Source: Brachypodium distachyon (lineage: Eukaryota; Streptophyta; Magnoliopsida; Poales; Poaceae). From it: DNA of 64,000 nucleotides. How positions within the stretch are numbered: position 1 is the stretch's first letter; each line of letters begins with the position of its first letter. Where the stretch lies: the NCBI RefSeq assembly GCF_000005505.3, contig NC_016132.3, forward strand, positions 6,572,001-6,636,000, written 5' to 3'. Positions 35,441 through 46,315 of this stretch are shown piece after piece. The translations under genes were made by a program, and so were the position numbers. Under the pieces are notes generated by a model that worked only from the letters and a program-made list of their open reading frames with translations, did no database searches and had not been told where the DNA came from.

Positions 35441-37842
35441 TCAATGGAAATAACCAAGGACCTGGCCACCCACATTCTGCCTAATTGCTTCCTCGTGATC
35501 TAAAACACCATTTGGAGTGGTCACCACAACATAGCCCCACTGCATAGCACATAAGACCACGGAAAGGAAACAAGTTAGCAATAACACACAAACTCTGCAA
35601 AACAAAATGAGAATATCGTGTTCCGAGTTCTAATCTAGACGTGTGAAATGTATACTAAGAGTTGTCTATAAAACAAAATAGCACATAATTAAAATAAGCA
35701 TTTGGACGTTAGTTTATCTGGAATTGCTTAGCTTGACACCCACACCAGAATATTGTGCTCTTGAGTTCTACTCTAGGCATGTGAACTGCATCCTAAGAGT
35801 TGTCTATAAAATACATATATAGCACACAAATAAGCAGGCCAAATAAGAATTCAGAAGTTTGTTTAGCTAAAATCGCTTAGCTTGACATCCAAACTTAGCC
35901 CAATTAACTCCATAGGTGTGACCAAAGGAGATCCAAGTGAGTTGTTTAGCTAGAACTAGTTAGTTGTTCAAGATAATCTCCCTGAGCCAAGTCATTTCAA
36001 AATGAAAAGATGGGGCAATCAAATGTTTGTGATGAAGTTGGTTCAACAAAGCTAGGAAATATTCTACAGAATGTCACCTGAAAGAGGTAACCTGTTAAGT
36101 TCTTCAGTTGCCTTTCTTTCAAAAGGTGCTATTTGCATCAGGAAGACTCATAGACTTACGCTTTCTATGACTCTAGTTTATTAATTCAAATACTCAAAAA
36201 TCTGTCACAATGGCAGGTGATAGAATCTGTTGCCTCAGAAATACTATTGCCAGAGATAGGGTCTGTTAACAACATATATTATTTCACAAGTTTTTTCAAC
36301 AAGTTTCCGTACTATCAGTCTTGTAAGGTACTCCCCTATCTAATTAATTTTTAGTTGCTCGTAACCCTAATGTACATTTCATATGGATTTTGAATATTTT
36401 CATTATTTAATTACTGCTAACGACCCAAGACATTCATAGGTAAACACTTAAAACACTTTGACACACCATATCTTCACCTTACTAGTTCTCGATATCAATT
36501 ACAGTTTCCAAATATGCCAGGCAAAATAACGGCATCCCGCAACTAACAGTCAACAGAGCATATGAATGTTCACAAATATCAAATTTAATGTTCATAAAAT
36601 ACCTGCCGAGTCGGAAGCATCCGAATTCTGTATTGCTCGATTTCCTTAGATCTGAGGTCCTGCCTATAAGTAAGAGCTTTACAATCTTTAATCCTTCCCT
36701 GAAGTTCCACAGTAATTTTTCCAACTCTATGCGGATCGAAGACCTCGAAATTTTTTATGTAACCTGAAAAGTACTGATAAGTCAACAGAATAAATTTGTA
36801 AAAATCAAATAGCACCACAGCAATGTTTACCTACCCTCTCGAGATGACAAAGTTTCTGAAAGACAAAACTACTGAACATATGACAGATGTGAGGTGAGAG
36901 AATTTCGTATACTAAACATTACACAATATTACAAGTTCATAACATTTTTTTCTTTTCTTATACATGCTAAGGTCAAGACAGAAAAGCAAAAGGCAAGCCA
37001 GTACTCCAAATAATTTATCTTACACTTGTTCTCCATTAATGAAGCTGCATAATACCTGGTGATTCAAATCCGAGACTAGATTACTAGGTTACCGTTCTAA
37101 ATGGTAGTTAGACAAAATGAGGATAACAAGTTCCAACACACGGTATCTTACCAACATAATACTTGCTTGACACATTGAACAGTTGAAAGAGGTAACATAA
37201 TTTCAGTCTAAGGCAAGAACACAAAACTACCAATGCATGTGCCGGCATCTGATGAATGTGTTTGTGTAATTGTGTGCCACTGTGCCTTTCATCTTACCAA
37301 ATACTAATTCACAATTTCAAACATTGCCACTGGACAATGAACATCCTGTCCATCCAGAATCCAGGAGGTACAACAAGTGCAATCATGGTACTGAAAAGGG
37401 CCACATACTCTCAAATGTTTGCATCCAAATCAGATCTTAACATGAGGTGATCAGATTATTTCTGTTCTTCTCTCAGTTAAACCCCACCTCCATAGCAGAG
37501 TATTCCTCGCAAATCACCGGATATGCACACTAGGCGTTCGCACTAATGGGAGTACTAAGCAAGCAGTGACTTCAAATTAACACCAATAGCCTCCTCTCTC
37601 ACCATGGGATGAAACCCTCGTGTTCTTCCTGTGCGTAACAGGAGATACGACGAGAAGCGAGGGACGAGGAGGGCTTGTGCAGAAGCAGAAGCAGCGTGAG
37701 GGTAGTTAATACCTCGGTGCTTCATGATGTTGAGGAAGGAGATCATGACGCCGGAGATGGGCTGGAGACACGCCGTCGCCTTTCCCCGCCGCTCCGCATT
37801 CACCATGGTTCGCAGCGCGTCGTTCAGGATCCTCCGCCCCAT
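35441..37842 (-). CDS. Small-subunit ribosomal protein S15a (uS8), divergent type, 129 aa
   Basis: Exons in transcript order are 37842-37713, 36763-36603 and 35539-35441, joined in frame. The protein starts [20 protein letters not shown], has [20 protein letters not shown] and [19 protein letters not shown], and ends GGQVLGYFH. Length matches the S15a family (about 130). It differs from the common cytosolic form at many normally fixed sites (for example [18 protein letters not shown] in place of IVLTTSAGIMDHEEARRK). This pattern fits the divergent plant S15a group (Arabidopsis RPS15aB/E type), some members of which are associated with mitochondria. No targeting peptide is obvious. Introns are about 950 and 1060 bp. 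No lesion is seen. Confidence 0.9.
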
Positions 37843-38491
37843 CGCTCTCTGTCCTCGCCTCTTCCCCCCGTAGCTCGCTTCACTTCTCGGCTCCGCTCTG
37901 CCAGCCGCCGCCGGCGCTCGCGGTGGAGATGGAGAGTAGGGGGGAGGCGGCAGCGAGGGAGCGAGGTCACACCCACGCAGTCTCACAACTCGGGAGCGTT
38001 CCAGATGGGCTGTTGGCCTGTTGCCTATCTTCTTTTTAGGGACGATGGGCCTGTTACTTGTTGGTTTCTTTTCTCGCTATCCTCTATGACACTAGGACGG
38101 CCCAACGAGCCTCGTGATTTTCATTTTTTTCACTCATTTTCTTATATTTTTTAGTTTCACCTTTTCTTTTTCCAATTTGTATTTATCATTTTATTTATAT
38201 GTTGGAATACATGATTTTTTTGTAACATACGGATAATCGAACCGAATGAAACTGAAATAACAGAATGCACACCTTGAGATCAACAGGTCTACGGTGGATC
38301 ATTTACCTCAGGCTTTGAAAATTCGTAGCTCCGGCATGAGCATCGCTGGCGCATTTTCCAACTCATAATCAAACCGAGTTCGTATAGATGCACTGGTTAT
38401 CACTGGTTTAAGCTTTCATTGTGCTTACTTTTAAGCTTTGTGATGTTTTTGCTGAAGCTGAATCGGTGCGGCCATATGCTCTATACATTAA
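37843..38491. other. Intergenic
   Basis: The first 150 bases are the GC-rich leader and promoter of S15a. The rest is AT-rich and contains the 3' end of the terpene synthase transcript. No gene or clear repeat is seen. Confidence 0.5.
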
Positions 38492-41050
38492 TCAGAATGA
38501 CTGTCTGCACTGCTGATCGATGCTGATGGTAGTAGTAGAGATGCTGTGGGTCCTATCTCCTATGGGAGTGAAGAGCAGGTCCTTGACCAGCTGCTTCCGG
38601 CTCTCCGTGGGCGACGTGATGCCGTCGCCGTCGCGGTAGATGCACTGGACCGCCCTCGCCAGGTTCACACACAAGGCGACGCCGGCCGCATCGGCGGCGC
38701 TCCCGGTGGTGATCTCCCTGTTCACCTCCTTCCAGGTCTCGGCGATGGCGTCCGCCGCCGCTCTACGGGCCTCCTCCTCGCTCGCGGCTGCGTTCTCTTC
38801 CATGTAGCAGGAGATGAACGACGGCGCCGCCTCCCCTGGCTGCTCCGGCTCGACCTCGTCGTTGCACAGCCGGAAGATTCTCGAACACAGCTCCACAATC
38901 CTTGGGTGCACTATTTTACCGCCGCCGTCGCCGCCGCCGCCACCACGCAGCAATGGATCTGCCATCTGCTGCTGGTGCACATCGGACGACGGGAGCATGG
39001 TGATGGCGTGGAGCAGGAGGAGAGGCGCCGTGGAGGTGACCCACCCGTTGCCCAGGTACTCGTCCAAGCTTGGCATCGACCTCTCGTGCTGCCATTTCGC
39101 CTCCACCATGAACGCCTCACACAGCTCACGCCACTGCAGTGCATTGCATTGCAGTGCATTGCATTGCAGTGCATCGATCCCCAATTCATGTTAATTTCGC
39201 TCAATTACTGTCTCTCATCAGCTCTCGGCAGTCAAGGGATGAATTACGTACCGCTTTCTTGTAGAGCGGGAGCACGTCGTGGCCGTGCTCCCTGAGCACG
39301 CGATTCGCCGCTGCCGTCGACGTCGACCGGATGGCCGAGAACATGGCCTGCATGTACTCCGGCAGCAGCGCAGTGGCATCGCCATCGTCGTCCTCCGGCC
39401 AGGTGCCGCCGATGGCGTGGGTGAACGCGGCGAGGTCGTCGAGAGTGCCACAGACGTCGTAGATGTCGTCGAGGTGGACGAGGAGTGCGCCGAGCTTGGT
39501 GAGCACGTCGCGGCATGCGGCGAGGCGGGGCTCCGGCGCGATGCACGCCGCGCAGAAGAAGCACTCCACCAGCCGGTCCCGAGAGGAGGCGAGCTTCTCC
39601 TGGCCCTGCAGCCCGGTCTCCTCCTTCCACCACCGGGTCGCCTCCACAAGCTCCGCTCGGTGCACCGCCTGCACCGCGTCGAAGTCCATCTCGGCCAGCT
39701 GCACAATCAACGGATCGACATCGATATTGTTCCAATTGTTGCCGTTGCGCTTACGATGCTGTTTGAGTGACCAGATCGCCTGCAGCCTGGGAGCTCTCCA
39801 ATGCAGGGGGAGGTCGCCGTCGTCTCGGTCTGCCTGCAAGTCCAAGGCGCCTTCCCTCGCTCTTGGAGGCATCAGGCGCCGTTGTTGGAGGTTATCCATG
39901 GCGAATGATCTTGCTCTGTCGAGCATGGCTTCTCCTGGGAAGCCCAGGTACGAAGTTTCGTACAGTGCCACCAATCCATCAATGGCGTGGTCATCGTCGT
40001 CGTCGTCCCTCGTGAGATTAATGCTGTCAACAGCTTCCAAACCACCATTTTCATTGCCCGTGAAGAATGCTCTCAGCATATCTATACAGAGGAGATACAA
40101 CTCATTAAAAAATACGAGTAGTTCCTCCGTTCGAAAATAGGTGTCACCTGGGAGATGAGAGAGTGGGAATATGCAATTTTTCTAGATGCACATGTATCTA
40201 AACACATTTCATTGCGTAGATTCGATCATTTTGAAAAAACAATTATTTTGGGACGAAAGAACTAGTCGGAGACTTAGTACAAATTTATACATTATTAATT
40301 TTGCAATTGAAAACTTGACTAATTTGTAGTCAGAGATCAGTTGACGTGCTCGGTTATTGGATCTTAATCCAACGATATCATGTGAGAGATGAGAGAGAGT
40401 GGGAATGGCCCTCAGATTTTAGTCCAATTGATTTGATTCGGCAACTTAGATTTAAAACATTTGGCTTAAAAATCAGGCAACTGAAAAATAGTCACACCCA
40501 CATATATTATATATGTCGCAGCCCATTAATTTACATATACTGACCTGTTGACGCAGGGATTCCATGTGCTCTGAGCGTTCTAAACAGGAGTGCCGTCGAA
40601 CAGAGGTCGTGCTTGAGTTGAAGGTGTGCGCCATGGACATGCATGGACGTGAGCATGCTTCTGATCTCCTCCTCGAAATGGTACGCTACACCCAGGCTCT
40701 GCAGTTGATCCATAACCCTAAGCCTACTAGGCAGCTCATCAGCTTGTTTCTTCAACAGCAGCTGCCTCACTCTCTGCTTCAAGCTCGCCAGCTGGAGTAG
40801 TGAGCTTTCTTTGCTAGGCTGCATAGAGCAATTGGATCAGTCATATGCAGCTGGAGCATGAATATATGGATATATATGCACCTTATTTTGGATAAATGAA
40901 TATGCGCACCTCATTTTGGCCATGCAGCTGCATGGAGCAGATGGAGTCGTAGTTCCAGGTTTTGGGCGGGTAATTGGCCGACGACGGCCGCCGGTACAAC
41001 ACGGCAGCCGCCGGCAAATTATGCTCCGACGAGTACACAGCATCCGCCAT
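38492..41050 (-). CDS. Class I terpene synthase, 4 exons, 628 aa, altered NSE/DTE motif
   Basis: Exons in transcript order are 41050-40910, 40818-40545, 40081-39252 and 39133-38492, joined in frame. No plastid transit peptide is evident, suggesting a cytosolic sesquiterpene-type enzyme. The N-terminal domain has RRPSSANYPPKTW (an RR..W motif with ten residues between) and LQSLGVAYHFEEEI. The catalytic domain has LPLHWRAPRL, RDRLVECFFCA and the metal-binding DDIYD (about 343-347). The second metal site, normally N/D-D-x-x-S/T-x-x-x-E, reads NDEVEPEQP at about 506-514: N and D remain, but the S/T and the final E are not in place, and residues seem deleted relative to common grass sequences. Four exons are fewer than the usual six or seven. 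Product unknown; activity uncertain. Confidence 0.88.
39135..39175. repeat. Short tandem repeat at the terpene synthase exon 4 acceptor
   Basis: Two full copies and a partial copy of a 15-bp unit, GTGCATTGCATTGCA, run directly into the intron 3 acceptor (CAG at 39136-39134). Each copy supplies its own CAG, so alternative acceptors are available. Confidence 0.7.
40121..40262. mobile_element. Degenerate Stowaway-like MITE in terpene synthase intron 2
   Basis: It begins GTTCCTCCGTTCGAAAATAG after TA and ends TTATTTTGGGACGAAAGAAC before TA. The ends are imperfect inverted repeats and the interior is AT-rich. Confidence 0.6.
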
Positions 41051-41568
41051 TAATTAATGCTTCGTAGTACCTTAATTGCACGGCGTGCCCAATATGTTAA
41101 GATAAGAGCTTAGATAGCTTCACTCGGTTGAGCTCGATCGATCTCCTCTCACAGTCTCACTGCCTATGTTTGGTAATTAACCTGAGTTAGTTTGGGAGAA
41201 ACTCTGGTCTTGCTATGTTTGCCACACGTACGTTGGATACAGGATATGGGAATAGCCTGGCTACCTATTTATACTAGTACTACATGCATATGTGCACAGC
41301 GTAACGAACTTGGCACACACGTATTGGTCAAGCGTACTTACTGTAAAACACGCATGTCTGGTGCATGGAAAACGTGCAATTAACCTGTTAAAATATTCTT
41401 AAATGTTATTCAAATAAATTAAATTGACAAAAATCAGAAGGGCAATCTTAGGTTGTGACAATTCTACAATGTTATATATACTTAGGTTCTCACTACTATA
41501 GACCACTGGTGATCTTCAGCACTGACGGGACACTGAAGGATCATTAGCAGTGAATTCGATAACCCTCA
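41051..41568. other. 5' flank of the terpene synthase
   Basis: AT-rich sequence with no gene or clear repeat. Presumed promoter; a TATTTATA box is at about 41266-41273, but its relation to the start is unproven. Confidence 0.45.
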
Positions 41569-41579
41569 TCTTGGTTGCT
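41569..41579. repeat. Target-site duplication of the LINE, left copy
   Basis: TCTTGGTTGCT, repeated exactly at 43162-43172, flanks the LINE at 41580-43161. Confidence 0.85.
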
Positions 41580-43161
41580 TTTTTTTTTACTGAAAACAGT
41601 AGGAGAGCCTCCTACTGTGGTATATTTAATATAATAGGGTTTACAAGTTACATATTTACAATCAAGAACATGCCCCTGTTATACAGAAACGGTCTATCAA
41701 AACAGAAAAGTTGTGGGATGGGGATTGAGGCACTCTCTAAAGACAAGAAGAGATAAATCTGTTTTGAATCTAACAAGCCAGCCTTGAAAGCTTGCCATTT
41801 CACTCTCGAAGATAAGTTTATTAATTCCTCGTCTTCCAGATATTCCAAACAGCAATGGAAAAGACCTCAAAAAATAGAGGGTTATTGAACTGTCTCTTGA
41901 CGTCCGGAAGGGCTTCTAAATATGAAGTATTTGCTGGCCATAAAACATTGAGATGCTGCCAACATCTTTTGTTGAAATGACACTCAAAAAACAGATGAGC
42001 CAAATTTTAATTGCTCTTGCAGTGTTGCAGATCACACAAATAAGATTAGTATCAATATTGAAGTTTCTCCTTGAAAGCATATTCTTGGTATTCAGTCTAT
42101 CACTAAGCAGTAACCAGACAAAGACTTTAATCTTGAGTGTAACTTTTGATTTCCAAATCCATTTATAAGGCAAGGGAGGGGCAATATTCTTGAAACAGAA
42201 GTTGTAAAACCTTCTTGCTGAGAATCTAGAGCCCCAGGAAGAAACCCACTCATCATTTATGAAAACTAAAATATCAGCCTCAACAATCATTTCATCCAAT
42301 TCATGCATTTCATTTAAGGCTTCAGGGGAAATAGGAGTACAGAAACCCTCTTCAATGGAACCAAGATTGCAGTAGTTTTCAATGGAAATATCCTCATCTC
42401 TGGCATAAGAGAACAGACATGCAAATTTCCTGGAGACACACTCATCAGCCCAATGGTCTTTCCAGAATAAAATAGTGTCACTCCTACCTGGCTTACAAAT
42501 ACTAATGCCTCTGAAGAGAGGAATTAGTTTCAAAATTGACTTCCACCAAAATGAGCCAACTTGAGCAACAGCACGTGGAACACCCTGCTGATAGTAAGAT
42601 TCCCAAAAGAGATTAACCCAGGGGATGTTTGCTTTATTAAAGAATTTGAACAAATGCTTCAAAAGGAGCTCTTGGTTTTGAATTCTAAGATTGATCACTC
42701 CCAGAGCCCCATGCTTTTTAGGTCTGCACACCTTATCCCAAGCCACTAAAGCACTATTAGATTCTCCATTAGCAGACTTTTTACTCCAAAAAAATCTTCT
42801 TCTGATCTTGTCAATATGATCAATAATTTTCACAGGAAGTTGTAGAGAGCACATAGTGTAAGTAGCCAATGAGGATAGCACCGAGTTAATAATGGTCAGT
42901 TTGCCACCATAGGACAAAAGTGCAGTGGTACTTGACATTCTTCTCTCAATTCTGTCCACCAGAGGCAAGAAATCAGTGACAACCGGTTGAGTGGTCCCAA
43001 GAGGAAGACCAAGATAAGTAAAAGGCATAGAAGCCACTGCACATCCAACTAAATCTGCAAGTTCCTTTGCTCTGATATGATCCACATTAATGGGAATTAA
43101 ATTTGACTTATGAAAGTTTATTTTTAAGCCAGTTGAAGCAGCGTATTTCTGAAGAATCTCC
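41580..43161 (-). mobile_element. LINE retrotransposon, 5'-truncated, with poly(A) tail and TSD
   Basis: On the minus strand it starts within the reverse transcriptase and ends in a poly(A) tract (the T run starting at 41580 on the plus strand). It is bounded by exact 11-bp direct repeats, TCTTGGTTGCT. This is a textbook target-primed insertion that was cut short at its 5' end. Confidence 0.92.
41821..43161 (-). pseudogene. LINE reverse transcriptase/zf-RVT fragment, frameshifted
   Basis: The frame starts in the RT thumb region (STGLKINFHKSNLIPINVDH), continues through YLGLPLGTTQPV, LSYGGKLTIINSVLSSLATY and KIRRRFFWSKKS, and reaches a zf-RVT region (FVWLLLSDRLNTKNMLSRRN). A frame change near 42000 moves the end (HLFFECHFNKRCWQ, VWNIWKTRN) into another frame. 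The catalytic YADD region and all 5' domains are missing. It is a different subfamily from the LINE at 31357. Confidence 0.88.
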
Positions 43162-43172
43162 TCTTGGTTGCT

Positions 43173-44839
43173 CAACGGCACGCTAGCCGCCAGGTATGGT
43201 TCAGGTTTCTGCTTGCGCGCCTAGGTTAAGATCGATTGGTTGCCGGTTGAATTATAACATGTCTAGGCTAGTAATTGCTTCACAGTTCCTTTCTTTAATT
43301 GATGATACACTTCTTAGAGATATAATATGGTTGGGATTAGAAATAAGATAGAATCAATTTAAACATAGCATTACTTGTCTTGTACTCCAAATTTATCTCC
43401 CCGTTGTACTCTATATATACCCCATGAGATCAGATCATACACAACATCAGAATCGTGAAATATCAATTAGGGTTCCTATTCCGTCTTTCTACGACACTCT
43501 CTTGAGTGTATTCCAGAAAGAAAAAACAATTGGATAACCCTATGAGGTTATCATTTACGGGCCGACAAAAGAACCGTCTGCAGTCTGTATAGTGACATGT
43601 TTTTGAGTGACACGGTGTCTCCTTTGACAAGCTAGGCGGTAGTTGCTACAACTAATGGCCGCATCAAATTCTACCGATCAGTGAGCTAAGACATCACCAC
43701 AGACATATAATATAGAGCTTGCCCGTCAAAAAGGTCAGCCACTTTGCACCAAGACCTAGACGAGTCACCACAAACGGGTGAACTTCGTCGTCAGTGATGT
43801 GCCTCTTCCACTAATGGGCAGGTCGAGGTGAGAGATGCATCCTTAACGGTAGGTTACTAACGGACATGCTAACGAGGGTGCCGACTGTAATAGTATATCT
43901 GTGAAACATGTGAAAATAGAAGCTTTTCAACCTGTCCAGATCGAGCCGTCGAGATCACCCTTGTTTTAGGCATGTGGGAGGACATAAATCAGCATATGAA
44001 CGTGTGGCTCCAGGTGTTTCTCTGACTAATAACTCCTTGCCTAATTAATAGCTAGACTGTAGTACGTTACAACGAAAGCGTCGTGTGTCTTTTTTTGTCG
44101 AATTTTCGTCAAAATTATTACATGTGTCCATCTTTCCCCTCACATGTGCAAGACATGCATGTCACATTATATGGAGCGATTGGCACTTGACACTGTAAAT
44201 CTGAGATTGTCCGTGCATCACATGCATGCATGTACGGAGTACAACACTATACATGCTTTGGTTAAGTTTTACATGTCGTGCTTATTTTTAGCTAAACCTA
44301 TAGATTTGATTTATTTATTTTGCGGGGAAGATTTGATTTTTGTTAGCAAAGGAGGCAAGTGAAAAGGCAAAAAATAAGCGTATCTGTCCTTTTCATCGAT
44401 CGATCGAAAAGGATTTCATGGATCCGTCAGTTTCCTTCCCGTACGCGCGCCCAACACATATCTCCGTCAAGCCAGCTAATGCGAAATGTGTTTCACACGT
44501 TGGAATCTTCCAACTCGCACGTACCTCTCGTCCTTTGACTGATGGCCATTCATCACAGGTCTTATTTTAGGAGACATACTAATCAAATGCTCTTGTCCCA
44601 ATTTAGCAGGCGTAGTATTCATTTTATCCCTTCGTTTCCGAGAATACCCCACTTTTGGTCCCACACGAGCTGCCCGCATGCATGCGTAATGATTTCAACT
44701 TTCCTTCCCGAGGCCCTCTCTCGCCTTCCCCACGCATGCTGCGTCCCATCAACTTCTCCAGCTCCACGATTCCATCTCCTTCCTTCTCACGGGCCACACC
44801 CATCAGTACTTCTTCCTCCTTCGGTTCTTCTCCATAGCC
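43173..44839. other. Intergenic, possible solo LTR
   Basis: AT-rich DNA. Around 43300-43510 there is an LTR-promoter-like stretch with CTATATATACC and TCATACACAACATCAGAA, similar in style to plant LTRs, but no boundaries or primer site are visible. No gene is supported. Bases 44540-44839 probably form the leader of the downstream repeat-rich gene. Confidence 0.4.
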
Positions 44840-45795
44840 ATGCCCATAACCATGCCCATGGAGCTCGCGGATTCGCTCGACGCCGTGCAAGCACAGCCAC
44901 AGCACCTCGATGCCGTGCAGGAGCACCTGCAGCACCTCAACGCCATGCAAGAGCAGATGCAGCGCCTCCACGCCGAGCGCGCGCAGCGACTGGATGCCAT
45001 GCGGGAGAGGCTGAACCGCCTCGACGTTGTGCAGGAACAGCTGCAGCACCTCCACGCCGTGCGCCTGCAGGAGCTCGACGCCACGCGGGAGCAGAAGGGC
45101 AACCTCGACGCATTCAAGAGATGCTGCAGCACCTCGTCACCGTGCGCGCTCAGCACGTCGACGCCATAAAGGCACTGCCCGCCGGAGCAGTGCTGGTGGA
45201 GCCGCTGGGCGTCGAGGCGGTGCATGCTCAGCACCCCAACGGCGTTGAGCAGCAGCTGCTCAACGCTGAAGCCGTGCATGCGCTGCCTCCCGGCGCGGTG
45301 CATGCTCAGCCACTGCTCGACGTTGAAGCCGTGCTTCCCGGTTAGTCCCAGCAAGTCAAGGACGAGCCACTCGTGCTCCCTGGCGAGTCCCAACAGATCG
45401 ACCATGGGCCTGAACAGGACGAGTCCGCGATTCTCGCCAGCCATGGCGACCTAATTGCGGAGGACTCGTACGAAGAAGACGAGGAAGAGAACACCATTGT
45501 GAAGAAGAAGAAGCTTAAGGTGCCGCAGTCCAACGATGTTGGGTCCGTCAACTCCCTAGCAGGTGAGAGAGGTGAGACATACTCGCTTGACCGTGGCTGG
45601 CGCCATCTTCCGCGTGGCCGGCGTGCTCCGCACTCGCTTGGCCGTGGCCGGCAAGCCCCATGCCCAGCCTGGTTTGTCCGCGGCCACCGAGCCCCAGCCT
45701 GGCTTGTTTGCCCCCTGCGAACCGATGCCCACCATGACCACGGCCGGCCAGCCCTTGTCCTGCGAGCGTTGGTGCTACACGACCACGGCCGGTCA
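44840..45795 (+). pseudogene. Unrecognised repeat-rich gene, 5' part, broken
   Basis: I do not recognise the family. ATG 44840 opens about 90 codons of a regular amphipathic repeat (LDAVQEHLQHLNAMQEQMQR and variants) that predicts a long coiled coil. At about 45112 the same kind of repeat continues in another frame (IQEMLQHLVTVRAQHVDAIK), so a frameshift lies there. That frame has a TAG at 45343-45345 inside the first of two VLPG.SQQ repeats, then an acidic-basic stretch (EDSYEEDEEENTIVKKKKLK). From about 45560 the sensible frame changes again to an Ala/Gly/Pro-rich region. The copia element then splits it. The likely 3' part is at 50985-51543. Original function unknown; possibly a lineage-specific gene. 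Confidence 0.5.
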
Positions 45796-46294
45796 TGTTA
45801 GAAATCATGCCAAGAAACACAACGCGATCTGGACTCTACACGAGATGGATTTGGGGACAAACCTGCTGTTCTCCGTCAGGAACTGAAACTGTCGAAAACG
45901 AAATTCAGAAAAGAGACAGAGACCATACACACAAGTGTTTTTGCGACGCGTTCTTCTTGCGCCTTTTCTGCTCTCTTCCTTTTATTCAGAGGACCACGAC
46001 AACGTAGCGATCGTGACCTATTCTTACGCTGCACCTCTCCACGATCCACTATGTCCGTGCCATCCCACGGATCAGATCAGGCGAGGCTTCTAACTGAACT
46101 ACAACAGAAAGAAACGATCCCATGTGAACAAAGCACACGTCAGATCCTACAAACTAGGAATAACAAACTAGCCGGTGTGCACATGACAAAGCAACACCCT
46201 GATCTATCTATGTCACGTAATAATCGTGACAGAACTTATTTGCTACAAGTGAAATTAACAAAGCAACTAGGAGCAACGAGAGTAATAAACAACA
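45796..46294 (-). repeat. 3' LTR of the copia element
   Basis: 499 bp, TGTTAGAAATCATGCCAAGA to TAATAAACAACA on the plus strand. Confidence 0.95.
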
Positions 46295-46297
46295 TTC

Positions 46298-46315
46298 TCT
46301 CCTTTAGTCTTGTTG
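46298..46315 (-). other. Polypurine tract of the copia element
   Basis: The minus strand reads AGACTAAAGGAGAGAATG just before the 3' LTR, a purine run in the position expected for plus-strand priming. Confidence 0.6.

Noticed and set aside
39244..39735. Long alternative frames on both strands across terpene synthase exon 3
   Set aside because: They are GC-rich shadows; only the frame with the DDIYD and RDRLVECFF motifs is coding.
44542..45111. Start of a 267-codon frame in the repeat-rich gene region
   Set aside because: Before 45112 this frame gives a His/Pro/Arg-rich shadow of the coiled-coil repeat; only its later part looks coding, and that was used for the pseudogene.
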